Notes under the pieces: generated by a model
Database searches by the model: none
What the model was told of the DNA's origin: nothing
Seen by the model: the letters and a program-made list of their open reading frames with translations, nothing else
Shown here: positions 11,301 to 21,793 of the stretch, piece after piece
How positions within the stretch are numbered: the stretch's first letter is position 1
How the letters are laid out: the number at the start of each line of letters is the position of its first letter
Position numbers and translations under genes: made by a program
Assembly: GCA_010645155.1 (NCBI GenBank)
Contig: CM021319.1
Coordinates: forward strand, 2,399,401 to 2,463,400
DNA from: Tigriopus japonicus
Taxonomy: Eukaryota > Arthropoda > Copepoda > Harpacticoida > Harpacticidae
Length of the DNA: 64,000 nucleotides
Reading direction: 5' to 3'

Positions 11301-11643
11301 CAAGGCTCCAGCTGATAAAATCGGAAACGAAAGCCCTTTGAAAAAGCCTCTGACCTTTGAAAAATTTTACGGCTCATTATAACCAATAAAGCGATATTCC
11401 AAATGATGCTTATCATTTTCTCACCCCTTCATGTCGCAGGCATTGGTTCATGACAGCCACTAATCCGCGGTCGTTTCCAGATTGCTGTCGAACCTTCAGC
11501 AAAATGTTAAGATTGTTTCTCCATATCAGGAAAAGTAATTGAGGAACCTTACTTACCTTGATCGTGTCCAAAGGATGTCCGACCACTATGCCTACGCATC
11601 CTCCAACCCATCCTGCTATGAAATCACAATAGAAAGATACCAT
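5353..11643 (-). CDS. Mitochondrial carrier, SLC25A45/47/48-like, gene C (7 exons, TE-filled intron 5)
   Basis: Exons in transcript order: 11643-11557, 11493-11425, 11354-11129, 10431-10326, 10255-10152, 5675-5474, 5398-5353. The lengths 87, 69, 226, 106, 104, 202 and 46 nt sum to 840, giving 279 residues, with GT-AG junctions and consistent phases. The protein begins MVSFYCDFIAGWVGG, has matrix motifs HPLDTIK, CPVDLIKIKLQTQ and MPLDVIKSKMQAD, and ends GYEYVLARCQNQNGS. It is a six-helix inner-mitochondrial-membrane carrier of the SLC25A45/47/48 group, with unknown substrate. Five of its seven exon lengths equal those of gene A, so the pair is a tandem duplication. Intron 3 carries a hAT MITE (10489-11059). 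Intron 5 is 4476 bp, against about 160 bp in gene A, and consists almost wholly of mobile elements. Whether the intron still splices needs transcript data. Confidence 0.82.
5713..6608 (-). mobile_element. Defective Tc1/mariner element (DD39D-like)
   Basis: The element is bounded by TA on both sides (5711-5712 and 6609-6610), with terminal inverted repeats starting CCGGGTGCGTCA and extending about 28 bp with a few mismatches. The minus strand encodes broken transposase: an N-terminal helix-turn-helix part (about 6443-6290, beginning MSEQRQKIVAHLEAG) and a catalytic C-terminal part in another frame with QDVAPFHTS and PPSSPNLNPFDFSIW. I count 39 residues between the last two Asp. At 896 bp it is shorter than a full-length element, and the frame is broken. 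It lies in intron 5 of carrier gene C, about 38 bp upstream of exon 6. Confidence 0.85.
6674..6856. mobile_element. Short hAT-type MITE with exact 8-bp target duplication
   Basis: A 183-bp non-coding segment is flanked by the exact 8-bp direct repeat TCTACATT (6666-6673 and 6857-6864). Its ends are imperfect inverted repeats, AGGGTCGGCAAC on the left and, in reverse complement, CCAGGGGGCGACAAC on the right. Similar AGGGGTCGGCAACC-type ends are common in hAT elements. It sits in intron 5 of carrier gene C. Confidence 0.75.
7147..8420. mobile_element. Nested hAT element with GGATCCGAA-rich ends
   Basis: Terminal inverted repeats begin TAGGGCTGTGCATCGGATCC on the left and TAGAGCTGTGCATCGGATCC in reverse complement on the right. 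The exact 8-bp duplication CCACAAAT flanks the element (7139-7146 and 8421-8428). TAGRG ends plus an 8-bp duplication are hAT hallmarks. The right part (8220-8405) is packed with degenerate AATCCGAATCCGA repeats. Internal sequence is mostly hidden by the N gap, so any transposase cannot be seen. It is inserted in the long-TIR element at 6926-10013. Confidence 0.85.
7177..7915. other. Assembly gap (739 N)
   Basis: Run of N inside the nested hAT element. It probably marks collapsed GGATCCGAA-type repeats. Open frames that span it are artefacts. Confidence 0.99.
9018..9205 (-). mobile_element. 3' fragment of LINE family A
   Basis: The reverse complement matches the 3' end of the LINE family A copies at 30006-30575 and 51545-51985. 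Shared parts are the terminal CATTCCTTGTAGC, the GGGAATCCC block and the coding tail around TIQGLYRSAN. It is strongly 5'-truncated and lies within the long-TIR element. Confidence 0.7.
10489..11059. mobile_element. hAT-type MITE in intron 3 of carrier gene C
   Basis: The 571-bp element has terminal inverted repeats TAGGGCCCGGAAA and near-identical 8-bp flanks CTAATCAG (10481-10488) and CTAATCGG (11060-11067). The interior is AT-rich with many AAATATTT palindromes and no transposase. A lone copy of one end (TAGGGCCCGGAAAAATATT) occurs at 15614. Confidence 0.8.
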
Positions 11644-11820
11644 TTTATATTTACCAACAAGTGATTGGTAATTTCCGATACGTTGGAGAGGTACAACTGG
11701 TTTTCATCGTCCATGGCAATATTGGCCAGAACAGGATTCTTATCTTCCGTGTGAAGTTGAATGATCTTGAATGAGGGGTCTACTTTTGACGTCCTTGTGT
11801 TCTTAAATTTATAAATGTAC

Positions 11821-12412
11821 AGGAGGTTCGAGTGATCTCTTCAAAAATCTTTTCACTGGCGGGTGAAACCAGGAAAAGGCATGTTCGGCAACGGTAGTTT
11901 TTTTTTTCATTTTCAAGACCGCTGTTATGATTTAGATACTATGAAATAGGTTGGACTGCAAGTTTGGACACTTAAAGATAAGGTTTTTGAAAAATATGCA
12001 CATTTTTTGGTTCGTTCTTGTATGACAAATCTTAACAAAAAAACATTGCCATTGCATAAATTTGTGCAAAGGGATTTTAAGAAACCCTTATTTCAATCTA
12101 CAAACTTCAAAACCATAATGACCTACAAAACAATGCACTGTCATACATTTGTTTGTCTTCAATTAAGGTCCTTTCATGGAAATCAATATTTTTGCATGAA
12201 AACAATGAATTGCGCACATTTCTTCAAAATCCTAACAAGAAGTGTCCAAACTTGAAATCCAACTTATTTCATAGCATCTAAGTCATGAGGGTGTTCTGCT
12301 AAATGCAAAAACCCTTAAGACTAGGTAAATAAATTCCCACGAGCTTGCAAGTGCTGCCGAACAAGCCTTTTTTATTTCATCCACTAGCGATAAGATTTTT
12401 GCCGAGATCACT
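11821..12412. repeat. Foldback repeat, family sister of 48329-48993
   Basis: The ends carry inverted AGTGATCTC...AAAAATCTT motifs. Internal inverted blocks include CAAGTTTGGACA near 11960 and its complement near 12250. The whole layout matches the copy at 48329-48993. It lies just upstream of the start of carrier gene C (11643), outside the coding exons. No coding sequence is apparent. Confidence 0.65.
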
Positions 12413-13153
12413 GGAACAAGCTGAGTTCCATCACTGGAACTGCAATTGTCCGCGTAACAGCATTTCCTTATCGGCCTAACAAATGGAGATGTTCGAGCCA
12501 TTTGACTTCATAAGTGACTCCAAAATTACCACTTTAACCTTAGAAATCTAGACTCTTTGGTTGGTAAAACAGTACAATAAACGATCTCCTGGGAATTGCT
12601 CACTAACCAGATTACTTCTAGTTAACACAATTATTTTGATTAGAATGTGTGGTTTCATTCATCACTCCAGGTCGCGAACTTCAGCTTTTTTCCAAGACTT
12701 CCCGTGAATAAGAAAAAGGTAACTTTGATATTTCATGTATCCCTAAAACCGTCTATCGACGATATTTTTTCTGCTTCGACACTTTGTGTTGGTCGCTGAA
12801 GGATTCCCTTATCAGAGTTATGAATGTTGTTCCGGAGCTGATATCTTTTTGGCAGCATGGTTCTACTTTTTGTAAACTTGAACCTTTCAGCCGATACCTT
12901 TAAAAATTGGCATAAAAATACAAAAAGATGATGCGGATAGGAAGAAATGGTGGAAAGCGAACAATTGCACGAACATATCAGCTACAGAATTTAACAACAA
13001 TAGCGCATAATGAACGGGTAGAAATGGTTTATATCCATAAATAGAGCACATGAAAAAGCAGCATATTCCAAAATAGTCATGGTGGTAATAATAATAAATT
13101 AAAAGAAATCTAACATTGGTTCTGTTGGGAAGAGTAAGGATTGGACCTCAGTC
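12413..13153. other. Spacer and WDR1 3' flank
   Basis: No gene is recognised. The part next to 13153 should contain the 3' UTR of WDR1, which is transcribed leftwards. It is AT-rich with AATAATAATAA-type runs near 13085 and no unambiguous poly(A) signal. Confidence 0.4.
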
Positions 13154-15073
13154 CTATTTCTTCCAGGAAGCATTCCAAATCTTGACATTTCCATCTTGAC
13201 CCGTAGACAAAACGGTTGAATCGTCCAACCAAGCGATATTGGTGATCGGACTTTGAGTGTGGGCCGCCGAAACAATGTGATGCTTGCTTGGTTCTTCAAC
13301 GCTCCACAAGATGATGGAGCAGTCCAAGCCACCACTGGCCACCAATTGACCATTGGGTGAAAAGGCCGCACAAAGAACCTTAGCCGTGTGAAAGCCCCAA
13401 TCTTTGGCATGAGCCTTTTCGAACGAGCCCGCTTTGAATAAGGTCACTTTGCGATTTGAATCCGTGGTCACGAACGAAGATTGGCATGGGGAAAACGCAA
13501 TTGAAGTCGGAGAACCCGACAAAGCCACGGTGTGGATGCTCTCTGCGGTATTACTCAGGTTGTACACGTGGAAATTTTGTCCCGGGGCGGCTTCACCAAT
13601 GATAACCACATTGTGTTTCTCCGAAACTGCCAAGCAACTAGCTTCATAAGGGAGTTTCTCATCCTTGGCAATGGTGCCATTCTCAAAAGTGAGCAGAGCA
13701 TTTTGGATCAGGATCAACACTTGACTGGAACCGAGTTCCGCCATGCCTCTGGCCTGAGCGGGCAATTTGCTCTCGGACACGGAGTATTTGAACTCCTCCA
13801 ACCTCATTTCAGGCGTGATGGTCACTTTGCTGTCCTCAAAAGTCATTGCAGATAAGACATCATCCATGGTGGCGGCGTAAAGCGAAGGGTTCTGCCAGGC
13901 TAGGGCATTCACTTGGCAGGTGCGATTGTTTTTGATCTCCTTGCCCAATCCTTGCTCGGTGTCCCATTGGATGACTCGGCCATCTGAACTGCCAGTAAAC
14001 ACGCGGTTGGGTTGATCAGGTTTTTGGGCAAAGGCTGTGATGGGTTTGTTGTGGCCTTCGACGATCATTCTCGGCTTCGGTGGGGATCGTGGATCTAAGT
14101 AGTTCAAGTTGCCGGACAAAGACACACTGATAATGGTACCATTGACCCAAATACATCCCAGTTGTTGGCTAGACACGTCGTCGCCCATATCGTAGGTGGC
14201 TACTACTTGCTTGGTTTCCAGGTCCCAGATTTTACATTTCTTATCACCGGAGGCGGTCACGAACTGGGTGCTCTCGGGGTTCCAGTCGAGCCCGTAGATG
14301 CCACCTTCGTGAGCGGCCTTTCCATCCAAAAAGGTACCCAAAGGTGAAGAATCTTTGCCATCGTATAAGTAAACGTGGCCGTCAAAACCGGCTGAGGCCC
14401 AATGGTTTCCATTCTTTGAGTATCTCACGACTTGACAATACCGGGTATGTTCCTATTCACGATTAAGAAAAGAAAGATGTGCATTTCTGAGGTTAATTAC
14501 TAAAGAAACCCGTGATCTTACCGTCTTAGAACCGGTAAATTTGAACGGAGGTCCCTCATAAACGGCCGCTGTGTTGTCCTCCGATCCCGTAATGATTCGG
14601 AAAGGTCGACTCGGCTTGAAATCACATGAATTGATGGGCCGCGATTGTCCGGAAATATCTCCATTACTGGTGCCGGTATCGGTCAGAAACACATGACCGA
14701 ACTTCTCTCGTCCTTGGCCGACCACTACCATCCGTTGGTTATCGCCGGACCAAGCCAGATCATAAATGGGTCCCGACAGGGGTTGGAATTCGTTTTTGAG
14801 GATGTGTTCGGCATTAACCGTGTCCCAAATTCGAACCTTGCCCGACTTATCGGCCGAAGCGATATAGAACCCGCTGGGCGAGTACTTGGCCACATTGACA
14901 TCGCAGGCGTGTTGGGTGTATATATCGGCGTATTGCGGCGAATCCACTTCACGGATAATGACGGAATGACCGTGGCAATAGACAATCTTATTTCCATCGG
15001 GTGAAGCCGACAAGACCAAAGGTCGACCTCGTTCCGTGCGGGGAAGCACCGCCAAAGAAAACCGGCTATTCAT
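13154..15073 (-). CDS. WDR1: WD-repeat protein 1 / actin-interacting protein 1
   Basis: Two exons, 15073-14522 and 14452-13154, are joined in phase 0 (ACG|GTAAGA ... TAG|GAACAT) and give 616 residues, close to the roughly 606 of animal WDR1. The start MNSRFSLAVLPRTERGRP aligns with the usual N terminus. WD40 repeats run through the whole protein, with family-typical stretches such as GFYIASADKSGKVRIWD, GREKFGHVF, GPPFKF and QQLGCIW. The splice restores EHTRYCQVVRYSKNG, matching the conserved DHxRFVNCVRxS region. WDR1 forms two seven-bladed propellers and works with cofilin to disassemble actin filaments in the cytoplasm. The intron is 69 bp. The gene is complete with no disabling change. Confidence 0.95.
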
Positions 15074-15786
15074 CGTCAATGGAGAACGAGGACCTTCCTA
15101 GATCTACTACGGAGACGACGATGGGAGGATGACAAAAACACGATAGGGAAAATGAATGCCCACAGAGATGGATGACTCAAAAGGGGCAGTCTGGATGGGC
15201 GGTTGGAGATGTTCTTTCGTCAAGTAAGTGGGCGGGCGGGTAAGTAGGCAAGCAGTCGGGCAGCCAGGCAGGTAGGCAAGCAGGCAGGTCGGATAAGAGG
15301 AATAAAGGACAAGCACGGTGGATGTCGATGAATCAGCTCTTGAGAATCAGCGGGAAGGTTTTGCGCTTCGACGAGATAACGAAAAGGGAAGAAAAGGCCA
15401 AATTCGTTGCCTCGTATGGGGAAGCCAAAAAAAGTTTTCAGTAGGTACACGTTAATATTCCATGCAGTAGTGTCCGCCAGCCGATGCCTGACTTCGCCAC
15501 AGTTCACTCACTCGGTGAGTGACTCAGTCTTTCGGTGTTAAGTAGAGAGCGGCAAAATATGCTGAAAAAAAATCGAAGGCAAAATTTCTTCTTGCAACTA
15601 TGAAGATAATTACTAGGGCCCGGAAAAATATTTTTTCCGTTACGGAAAGTGGAACCCCCTGGTATAAGCAGTACTTTCTTTTGGTTCTGGATTCTTACCC
15701 TCCCCTGGGAGAATGTAGCATTTTCTACCGGGAAAATATTAGTGACAACAAGCTTTACGGGGCCCATGTGGGAACAGGGGGTTTTG
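15074..15786. other. WDR1 upstream region
   Basis: This is probably the WDR1 promoter and leader (transcribed leftwards), with a GCAGGCAGGTAGGCAAGC-type low-complexity stretch at 15225-15295. At 15614 there is one end of the TAGGGCCCGG MITE family without a partner. No gene is supported. Confidence 0.4.
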
Positions 15787-16068
15787 GGTGGGGAGAAGTA
15801 AGCGGGAGAAGTAAGTGGGAGAAGTAAGTGGGAGAAGTAAGTGGGAGAAGTAAGTGGGAGAAGAAAGTGGGAGAAGAAAGTGGGAGAAGAAAGTGGGAGA
15901 AGAAAGTGGGAGAAGAAAGTGGGAGAAGAAAGTGGGAGAAGAAAGTGGGAGAAGTAAGTGGGAGAAGTAAGTGGGAGAAGTAAGTAGTAGAAGTAAGTGG
16001 GAGAAGTAAGCGGGAGAAGTAAGTGCGAGAAGTAAGTGCGAGAAGGAAGCGGGAGAAGTGAGCATGAT
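15787..16068. repeat. 13-bp minisatellite
   Basis: About 21 tandem copies of GTGGGAGAAGTAA and close variants (GTGGGAGAAGAAA in the middle block, CGGGAGAAGTAA and GTGCGAGAAGTAA at the edges). The variants occur in blocks, as expected from slippage or unequal exchange. Open frames through the array are not genes. Confidence 0.95.
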
Positions 16069-16071
16069 AAG

Positions 16072-17749
16072 TAGGGACAGGAACTTGAAACGAAAAAAAA
16101 CTATTCGTCTTCTGAGCCTTTATTCGTCGCGAATTTTTTTTCGTCTTATTTGCATATTATTCGTCTTTTTCAAGCTCTTTACGCGTTGTTTTCTAATTTC
16201 CACGCAAAAAATAACTTCGAAGAAAGTTCAACGTCAAAGCTTCAGCCAAGGAAATAAATTGATTGATTGTCAATTCCGGTTTTGCACCAACAAAAAAAAT
16301 CCACACTTAAAAATCAACTTGGACTCGAAGCATTGCCCGCCAGACACGGAAAAGAAAGATTACTGTTGGGTTTAAAAAGCTTTCTGGCCATGAGAACAAT
16401 TGATGTATCTGTAATTCTCACATTATGTATAACTCTACTGTATACTCTCCTTAAAGGAGGCATTTTCTAACTTTTGTTTTTACTTGACATATGTACCACT
16501 GAATAATTCTTGCCCATTAGGTTATTCCTGTTTTAAATTTTCTAGATTTTGCCGTTTTTGCACAAGTAGACAATTTTTTCCGTCAATAAGGAGATACATT
16601 TTGTCTGTTCAGTAAAAGCAGTTTAAACGTCTTTTTCGGTCTGTACAGGCACTCAATTTGTCTCCTTTTTTATCATAGTTATGAGTAGGGCTAGGGAATT
16701 TTTTTTTTACATAAAAAATATTTTTTTACATTTTTTGCCAATTTTACGTGAATATAACATTTTTATTTTATTTGACAGTTTTTTGGAAAATTTCAACATT
16801 TTCTTAACATTTTTTGTACTTTTTGCTCAAAAATGTCATCCCAAAACCGGTTCTGAGGGACCAATTAATCAAAGGAAGGCTTGATTGAAATTTCCCGCCA
16901 AAATTTCCCGCTAAAATTGTCATTGTTCAGCTTCACATTTTACGATGCCAATCAATTAAAATCTTAAAATCTTTGGAGATGGGAAAAAGTGCCCTTAAAG
17001 TTTCTTTTTGTTATTGTGAAAAAGTTCACATCAGAAACTTTGTGACCCTTGTTTCCGTGATTATTTTACGTGGGCTAAATAGCTATGTGTAGAGTAAATT
17101 ATGTTTTAAGTTGGCACTGTTGCCATTATTTACTCAGACTTTAATATCTATTGCCTTTCAAAGGGTCTGATGAATGAGCTATCTGACTTATAACATAAAC
17201 TGTTTTGACGTCTAGCTTATAAAAACACCCCGCTATGTGAAGTGCAACCTCCCGTTTTTTAAGCTAGAGTTCTGACGGCATTATTTCCTTCAGATGTCGG
17301 GTCACACTGTCTTAAGTAGTTTTCTCAAGTCCTCCACGCATCTAGTCCCATTTGTCACACATTTCGTTGACTTTTTGCCCTAATTTTTAACATTTTTTTG
17401 CTCTTTTTGCTCTAAATTTCAACATTTTTTGCCCTTTTTGCCCTATATTTCAACATTTTTTGCCCTCTTTCCTGACATTTTGATGACATTTTTTGGATGT
17501 TTTTCCAACATTTTTTCCCGGGCTCTATTTATGAGTTACTAGTTTCATTCGCCTTTTGGGCAAATTGATTCCATTTTTTACGTCTTTTTAGTGAGTTTTT
17601 CTTCGTTTTTTCGTCTTCTTCGAACTTTTATTCGTTTTCTTTTGTTTAATTGGGCAATCTTATTTGTCTTTTTTCGTCTAATAAGGCAATTATATTTGTC
17701 TTTTTTGGTCTAATTTGATAGTTTTATTCGTCTAAACTTCCTGTCCTTA
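16072..17749. mobile_element. hAT-type MITE interrupted by a second MITE
   Basis: Inverted ends are TAGGGACAGGAACTT on the left and TAAGGACAGGAAGTTT in reverse complement on the right. The flanking octamers ATGATAAG and GTGGTATG match at 5 of 8 positions, so the duplication is only suggestive. Both arms contain repeated ATTCGTCTT-type motifs. The element at 16686-17527 is inserted inside it. Confidence 0.55.
16686..17527. mobile_element. Nested hAT-type MITE
   Basis: Ends are TAGGGCTAGGGAATTTTT and, in reverse complement, TAGAGCCCGGGAAAAAATG. They are flanked by GTTATGAG (16678-16685) and TTTATGAG (17528-17535), 7 of 8 identical. The right arm has tandem AACATTTTTTGCCC-type units at about 17388-17520. 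No transposase is visible. It lies inside the element at 16072-17749. Confidence 0.75.
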
Positions 17750-17937
17750 GTGGTATGAGTGGAAAAAGTAGAATGAGGCTAGTCGTTTAACGATCCCTCT
17801 TCAGGGATAATGGCAATATTTAGATTTTTTGGGGGGAAAATAAAGCTGATTGAATTGTCGATTCAAAATTCATTTAAGGTTGACGTGAAAAGCTACTCCA
17901 TTACTTTCATTGAGTCAAGTTTTTGGCCGCAATACGA

Positions 17938-18760
17938 TGCAAATTTTCTACTGTTTAAAATATTCTACATTGTGTGACAAAATTTGCAAAATTCTAAAGA
18001 AAACAGAGAACAAACATTGCTAAAATATTTATCTTTACACTTAATTCTACTCTTCAAAATGTTCCCAAGAACAATCCTGCAAGGCTAATCAAATTGAAAA
18101 GAGGACAGACACGGTCAGAGTTGTGTTTGAAGTCCCTGTAAAGCAGCCTTCTAATCTCAATAAAATGTCCACGATTGATGGGAGCTTTACCTACCTCTTC
18201 TTTTTTGCGTCCACTTGTGCGTTCGAATGTAGTGTACATTGAATAACATTTCTTTTAAAAATATTTTTCTCGTTTTGTTCCCACTTGCAATTCCCAATGC
18301 AACTTACAGAGGACAACGGCAAAGGCCAATTCACTGGTCTTTCCACTTAATTCACGAATCAAACACACACATGCACAAGTCCAATATTTTGTCCTTGTTT
18401 ATCAACTAGTTGAGGCAAGCTAGGATTGCCATCTCTACCGTGCAACCCTTGAACAGCAAATAGGCCTGTAGTGTAAAAATATTTGTACGATCAGTTGTGG
18501 GAATCCTTTCACTTGAATGCGTAACAGAGAAAGAGATCAGCTTGTGGAGAGGAAACTCAATGAAACTTTGACTGTTTCCATGTATTTGTCCAAAATTCCT
18601 CTCCCTTTAATGTTCATGTCTGTGATAAGCCAGTAGTTCCTGGAAGGAGGTGCTCCTCTTCTCTCCTCTTGCTTCTTCAGTTTCAATCAAGTAGAGCTAG
18701 GTCAGTTGCAAGCTCTGGACGAGCTTCTTGAGGTCAAAAGATTAAACAATGAATGAGCCC
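17938..18760. repeat. Direct segmental duplication, copy 1
   Basis: This segment recurs in the same orientation at 19795-20416. Long shared blocks include TTCCCACTTGCAATTC, GGATTGCCATCTCTACCGTG and TCAAGTAGAGCTAGGTCAG. By eye the copies are roughly 80-85% identical with indels. No domain is recognised. On the minus strand both copies keep a short related frame (TTLQA, TVEMAIL), which may hint at an old exon. Confidence 0.75.
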
Positions 18761-19401
18761 GATTAAGAAGAGAGGAGACATGGTGTTCTGAATGGCTTTT
18801 TACGTTTGGATCGAAATACCCCAAGACATCATGGCATTTTGGAGTCACAATTCAATGAGGAACAACTTTACTTTTATTGTATTACATAAATGTAGGTCCA
18901 GGGATAAAGTTAAATACCTAAAACATTATTACTTTATTAATTACATTATCAACATATAACTTTTATTGAAAACATTTAAAAAAAGGTGGGATTCTGCCCA
19001 TTCATTACTCTTAATGCTATGTTGCTATTGAAACATTACTCCTCGCAACATTATGAACTTTTCTACGCTGGTCAAAGGATTCACTGTAATGTGAGTCTGC
19101 AGTATTCTAGAATATATTTCTATTTATTATTTAAAGAAAAACGGCTAGCGCATCTCAGTTTAATCCCAATTTGCGGCTTAAAATTATACAGGTAAAGGCT
19201 CCTTTTTTTGCTTCAACCATGTACTCTTTAACTTTTCATTGCCATATTTCAAGTCAAAGCATTAAGATTTTTACCTTCTTTTCTAAATGGGAGGCAATTA
19301 CTTTATGGTTTTGATCACTATTTTTTACTTTGATCAAGTTTAAATCAAATTTTTGGCCGAAAAATTCAAAATGCAGGCCCTTGTAATGAGTCATCTTACT
19401 G
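18761..19401. other. AT-rich spacer
   Basis: I see no gene, RNA or defined repeat here, only AT-rich sequence with homopolymer runs between the two copies of the segmental duplication. Confidence 0.4.
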
Positions 19402-19413
19402 CTGTCTTTTGGT

Positions 19414-19662
19414 ATTGTTTGTTAAAGAGTCAGCACATCAATGATAAAGGATGTTCCATGAAGGAATATTCCCACTACTTGCTACTTTTTGGTTGCCAAT
19501 AGCATATATTGGTTTGGTGGTTGTTTGCATTGAACGGGCAGATCAATGCTAACTTTTTACACCAAAGAGTTGAGTTTGGAGGGTAACAGTCAACCAGGAT
19601 CGAACCCCATCCATCTGAACAACAAACCAACGTAGTTCACGCTACACTATGCCTCACCTACC
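19414..19662 (-). mobile_element. tRNA-derived SINE with 12-bp target duplication
   Basis: On the minus strand the head reads GGCATAGTGTAGCGTGAAC (A-box-like) and GGGGTTCGATCCTGG (B box), as in RNA polymerase III promoters of tRNA genes. The direct repeat CTGTCTTTTGGT flanks it exactly (19402-19413 and 19663-19674). A fragment of the same tail occurs at 23709-23787. The head resembles that of the SINE at 38483-38766, but the bodies differ. Confidence 0.85.
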
Positions 19663-19794
19663 CTGTCTTTTGGTCATATTGGCTTTTTATTCATGTTTAC
19701 TTCATTTACTATGAGTTTTGAATGTAGGGCGTATTTGCATCTTCAGGAACCAAATTAGCTAAAATGTTAAATGCTATGCATATTTTCATTGTTT

Positions 19795-20416
19795 GAAATA
19801 ATCCACATTGTGCGACAAAATTTTAAAAAAACTAATCTCAATAAGATGTCCTGGATTGAGGGAAGCTCTACCTACCTCTTCTATTCTGCGTCCACTTGAA
19901 CATTCATATGTCACTTGAATAACATTTAAAAAACAAGTTATTTCTCTTGTTTTGTTCCCACTTGCAATTCACAATGCAACTTATAGAGGACAACAACAAT
20001 TCACTGATCTCTCCACTTAATTCACGAATCAAACAAACACATGCACATTTTCAATATTTCTTCCTTGCTTATCAATTACTACTAAGTTGAGGCAAGGAAG
20101 TTTTCTTTTCCCAACCAGGATTGCCATCTCTACCGTGCCACCTTTAGACATCAATAAGGCCTGTAGCGTAAAAATATTTTCACAATCAGTCGTGGGAATC
20201 CTTTCACTTGAATGCTTAACAGAGATCATCTTGTGGAGAGGAAACTCAATGCAATTCTGATTGTTTCCATCTAATTGTCCAAAATTCCTCTCTCTACAAT
20301 TTTCATGTCTGTGATGAACCAGTAGTTCTTGAGAAGAAGTGCTCCTCCTTGTTCAGTATCAATCAAGTAGAGCTAGGTCAGTTGTACGCTCTGGACGAGC
20401 TTCTTGAAGTTAACCA
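19795..20416. repeat. Direct segmental duplication, copy 2
   Basis: Second copy of the segment at 17938-18760, in the same orientation about 1.85 kb away. It has small indels relative to copy 1, and the SINE at 19414-19662 lies between the two. Confidence 0.75.
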
Positions 20417-20720
20417 TTCACATGCAAGATCAAGTACAAGATTGCAGCAATAAGAAATCAATTTATTGCAAAAATACTGTTCATGTATATATTTTTGCCT
20501 TACGCTAGATTTCTATTGTTAACCTGAAGTGCTCTAGTTTAACCAAGGTATCCTTGGTTTAACCAGTATTGTACCTAGAGTCGCATTCACATACCATGTC
20601 AAATGCCTGTTCTATAAGCACACTGATTGTTACTTAAAAGTGGCTACATGATTATTCAGTATGGGTTCGTCAGAACATGAAATACAGGGGGGTTTCACTT
20701 ACCGGAACGGAAAACTGCGT
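20417..20720. other. Unannotated spacer
   Basis: No gene is recognised. Near 20520-20575 there is a short hairpin-like pairing of TTAACC/GGTTAA motifs, which may be the end of a decayed repeat. Confidence 0.3.
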
Positions 20721-21061
20721 CTTTTACGTGGGTTCTTTCTACTGAGGCCTGAGAAAGAGTTGAATCGTAGAGCAAGTTAATTTCGGGCAACTCTAAACCA
20801 CCAAGTCAACCAGATTTCTTGCCTCTTGAGCTGTTGCCACCTAGGTCAGGTGGGCAAGTGCCAGAGGCGTCGGTGGAGCGAGGAAGAGGAGCAGGCCGCT
20901 CCTACACCTCCACCTCTGACACTTGCACCACCTTCCCGAGGTGGCAACAACTCAATCGGAAGAGAATCTGGTTGACTAAGTGGTTCCGAGTTACCCTCAA
21001 CCAACTTTCTCTCCTCCTCTCCTCTTACTCAGGCCCTGGTAGAATGTAACCCGGGTAAAAG
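20721..21061. repeat. Near-palindromic foldback element
   Basis: A 341-bp imperfect palindrome. The outer CTTTTAC...GGGTT and GGCCTGAG blocks, then AGTCAACCAGATT, TTGCCACCT and GGTGGAG, recur in reverse order on the other side of a centre near 20895. It is GC-richer than its surroundings. It looks like a foldback MITE; no target duplication was identified. Confidence 0.75.
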
Positions 21062-21793
21062 AAATAGCTATTTTGCTGTGCAGAAATCCCAGACATTTCA
21101 CAGCGTGGCGTCAGCTGATGACTGACAACTGTGATCGTCAGCTGGTCCTACTTCTTGAAACATTTGGAATTTCCGCTATCAAGAGATAAAACCAAGCAAC
21201 ACATAATGAAATCAATCTAAAGGTAATTGCTAGTTCTGTTCTATTTCAGAAATGTTTTCTTACCGTATTTGATACTTGAGATTTGCAATATGCCATTGTA
21301 ATCTGTGACTGAGTAGGATATTGACGCAATATGATATCAGGATCATGAATTGGGCAAGGAACAAAAGCAAAAAGAAGAGAGAGAAAATCTGAACATTTGT
21401 AAAGCACATTGTGGTGAAAAAACTTAGTTTTCGCAAAATCTAAATTGAATAAGAACTAGACAACTAAAGATATGACGTCAACTTGCTTGCACTTCCATGT
21501 TCCATTTCTGTGTCGTCATGAGTTTAGAAACAATTTGTTAGATTCAAGATACTTTTTCTTTGCAAATTGGTACCCCATTTTGCGACTTTCTAATGGGTTC
21601 TAGATAAAGTTGCTCTTGTTCATCATGAAAATGAATCTAGATTTGCCTTTTTCGGCCGTAACTGACAATTTATAAGGATGACCACTGTATGAACTGTTGC
21701 TCCATTTTTGTTGGCTTGCAATATACGTTTCTTTGTACAGTTGAGTGGCTAATAATTGCAAGAAAGTACCTTCTCAATACAACTGACCTTGAT
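21062..21793. other. Unannotated spacer
   Basis: I see no gene or defined element between the two foldback repeats. The sequence is AT-rich. Confidence 0.35.

Noticed and set aside
15739..16065. Repetitive 108-codon minus-strand protein
   Set aside because: It is entirely a translation of the 13-bp minisatellite.
20819..21049. 76-codon open frame
   Set aside because: It lies across the arms of a near-palindromic foldback element and has no domain.
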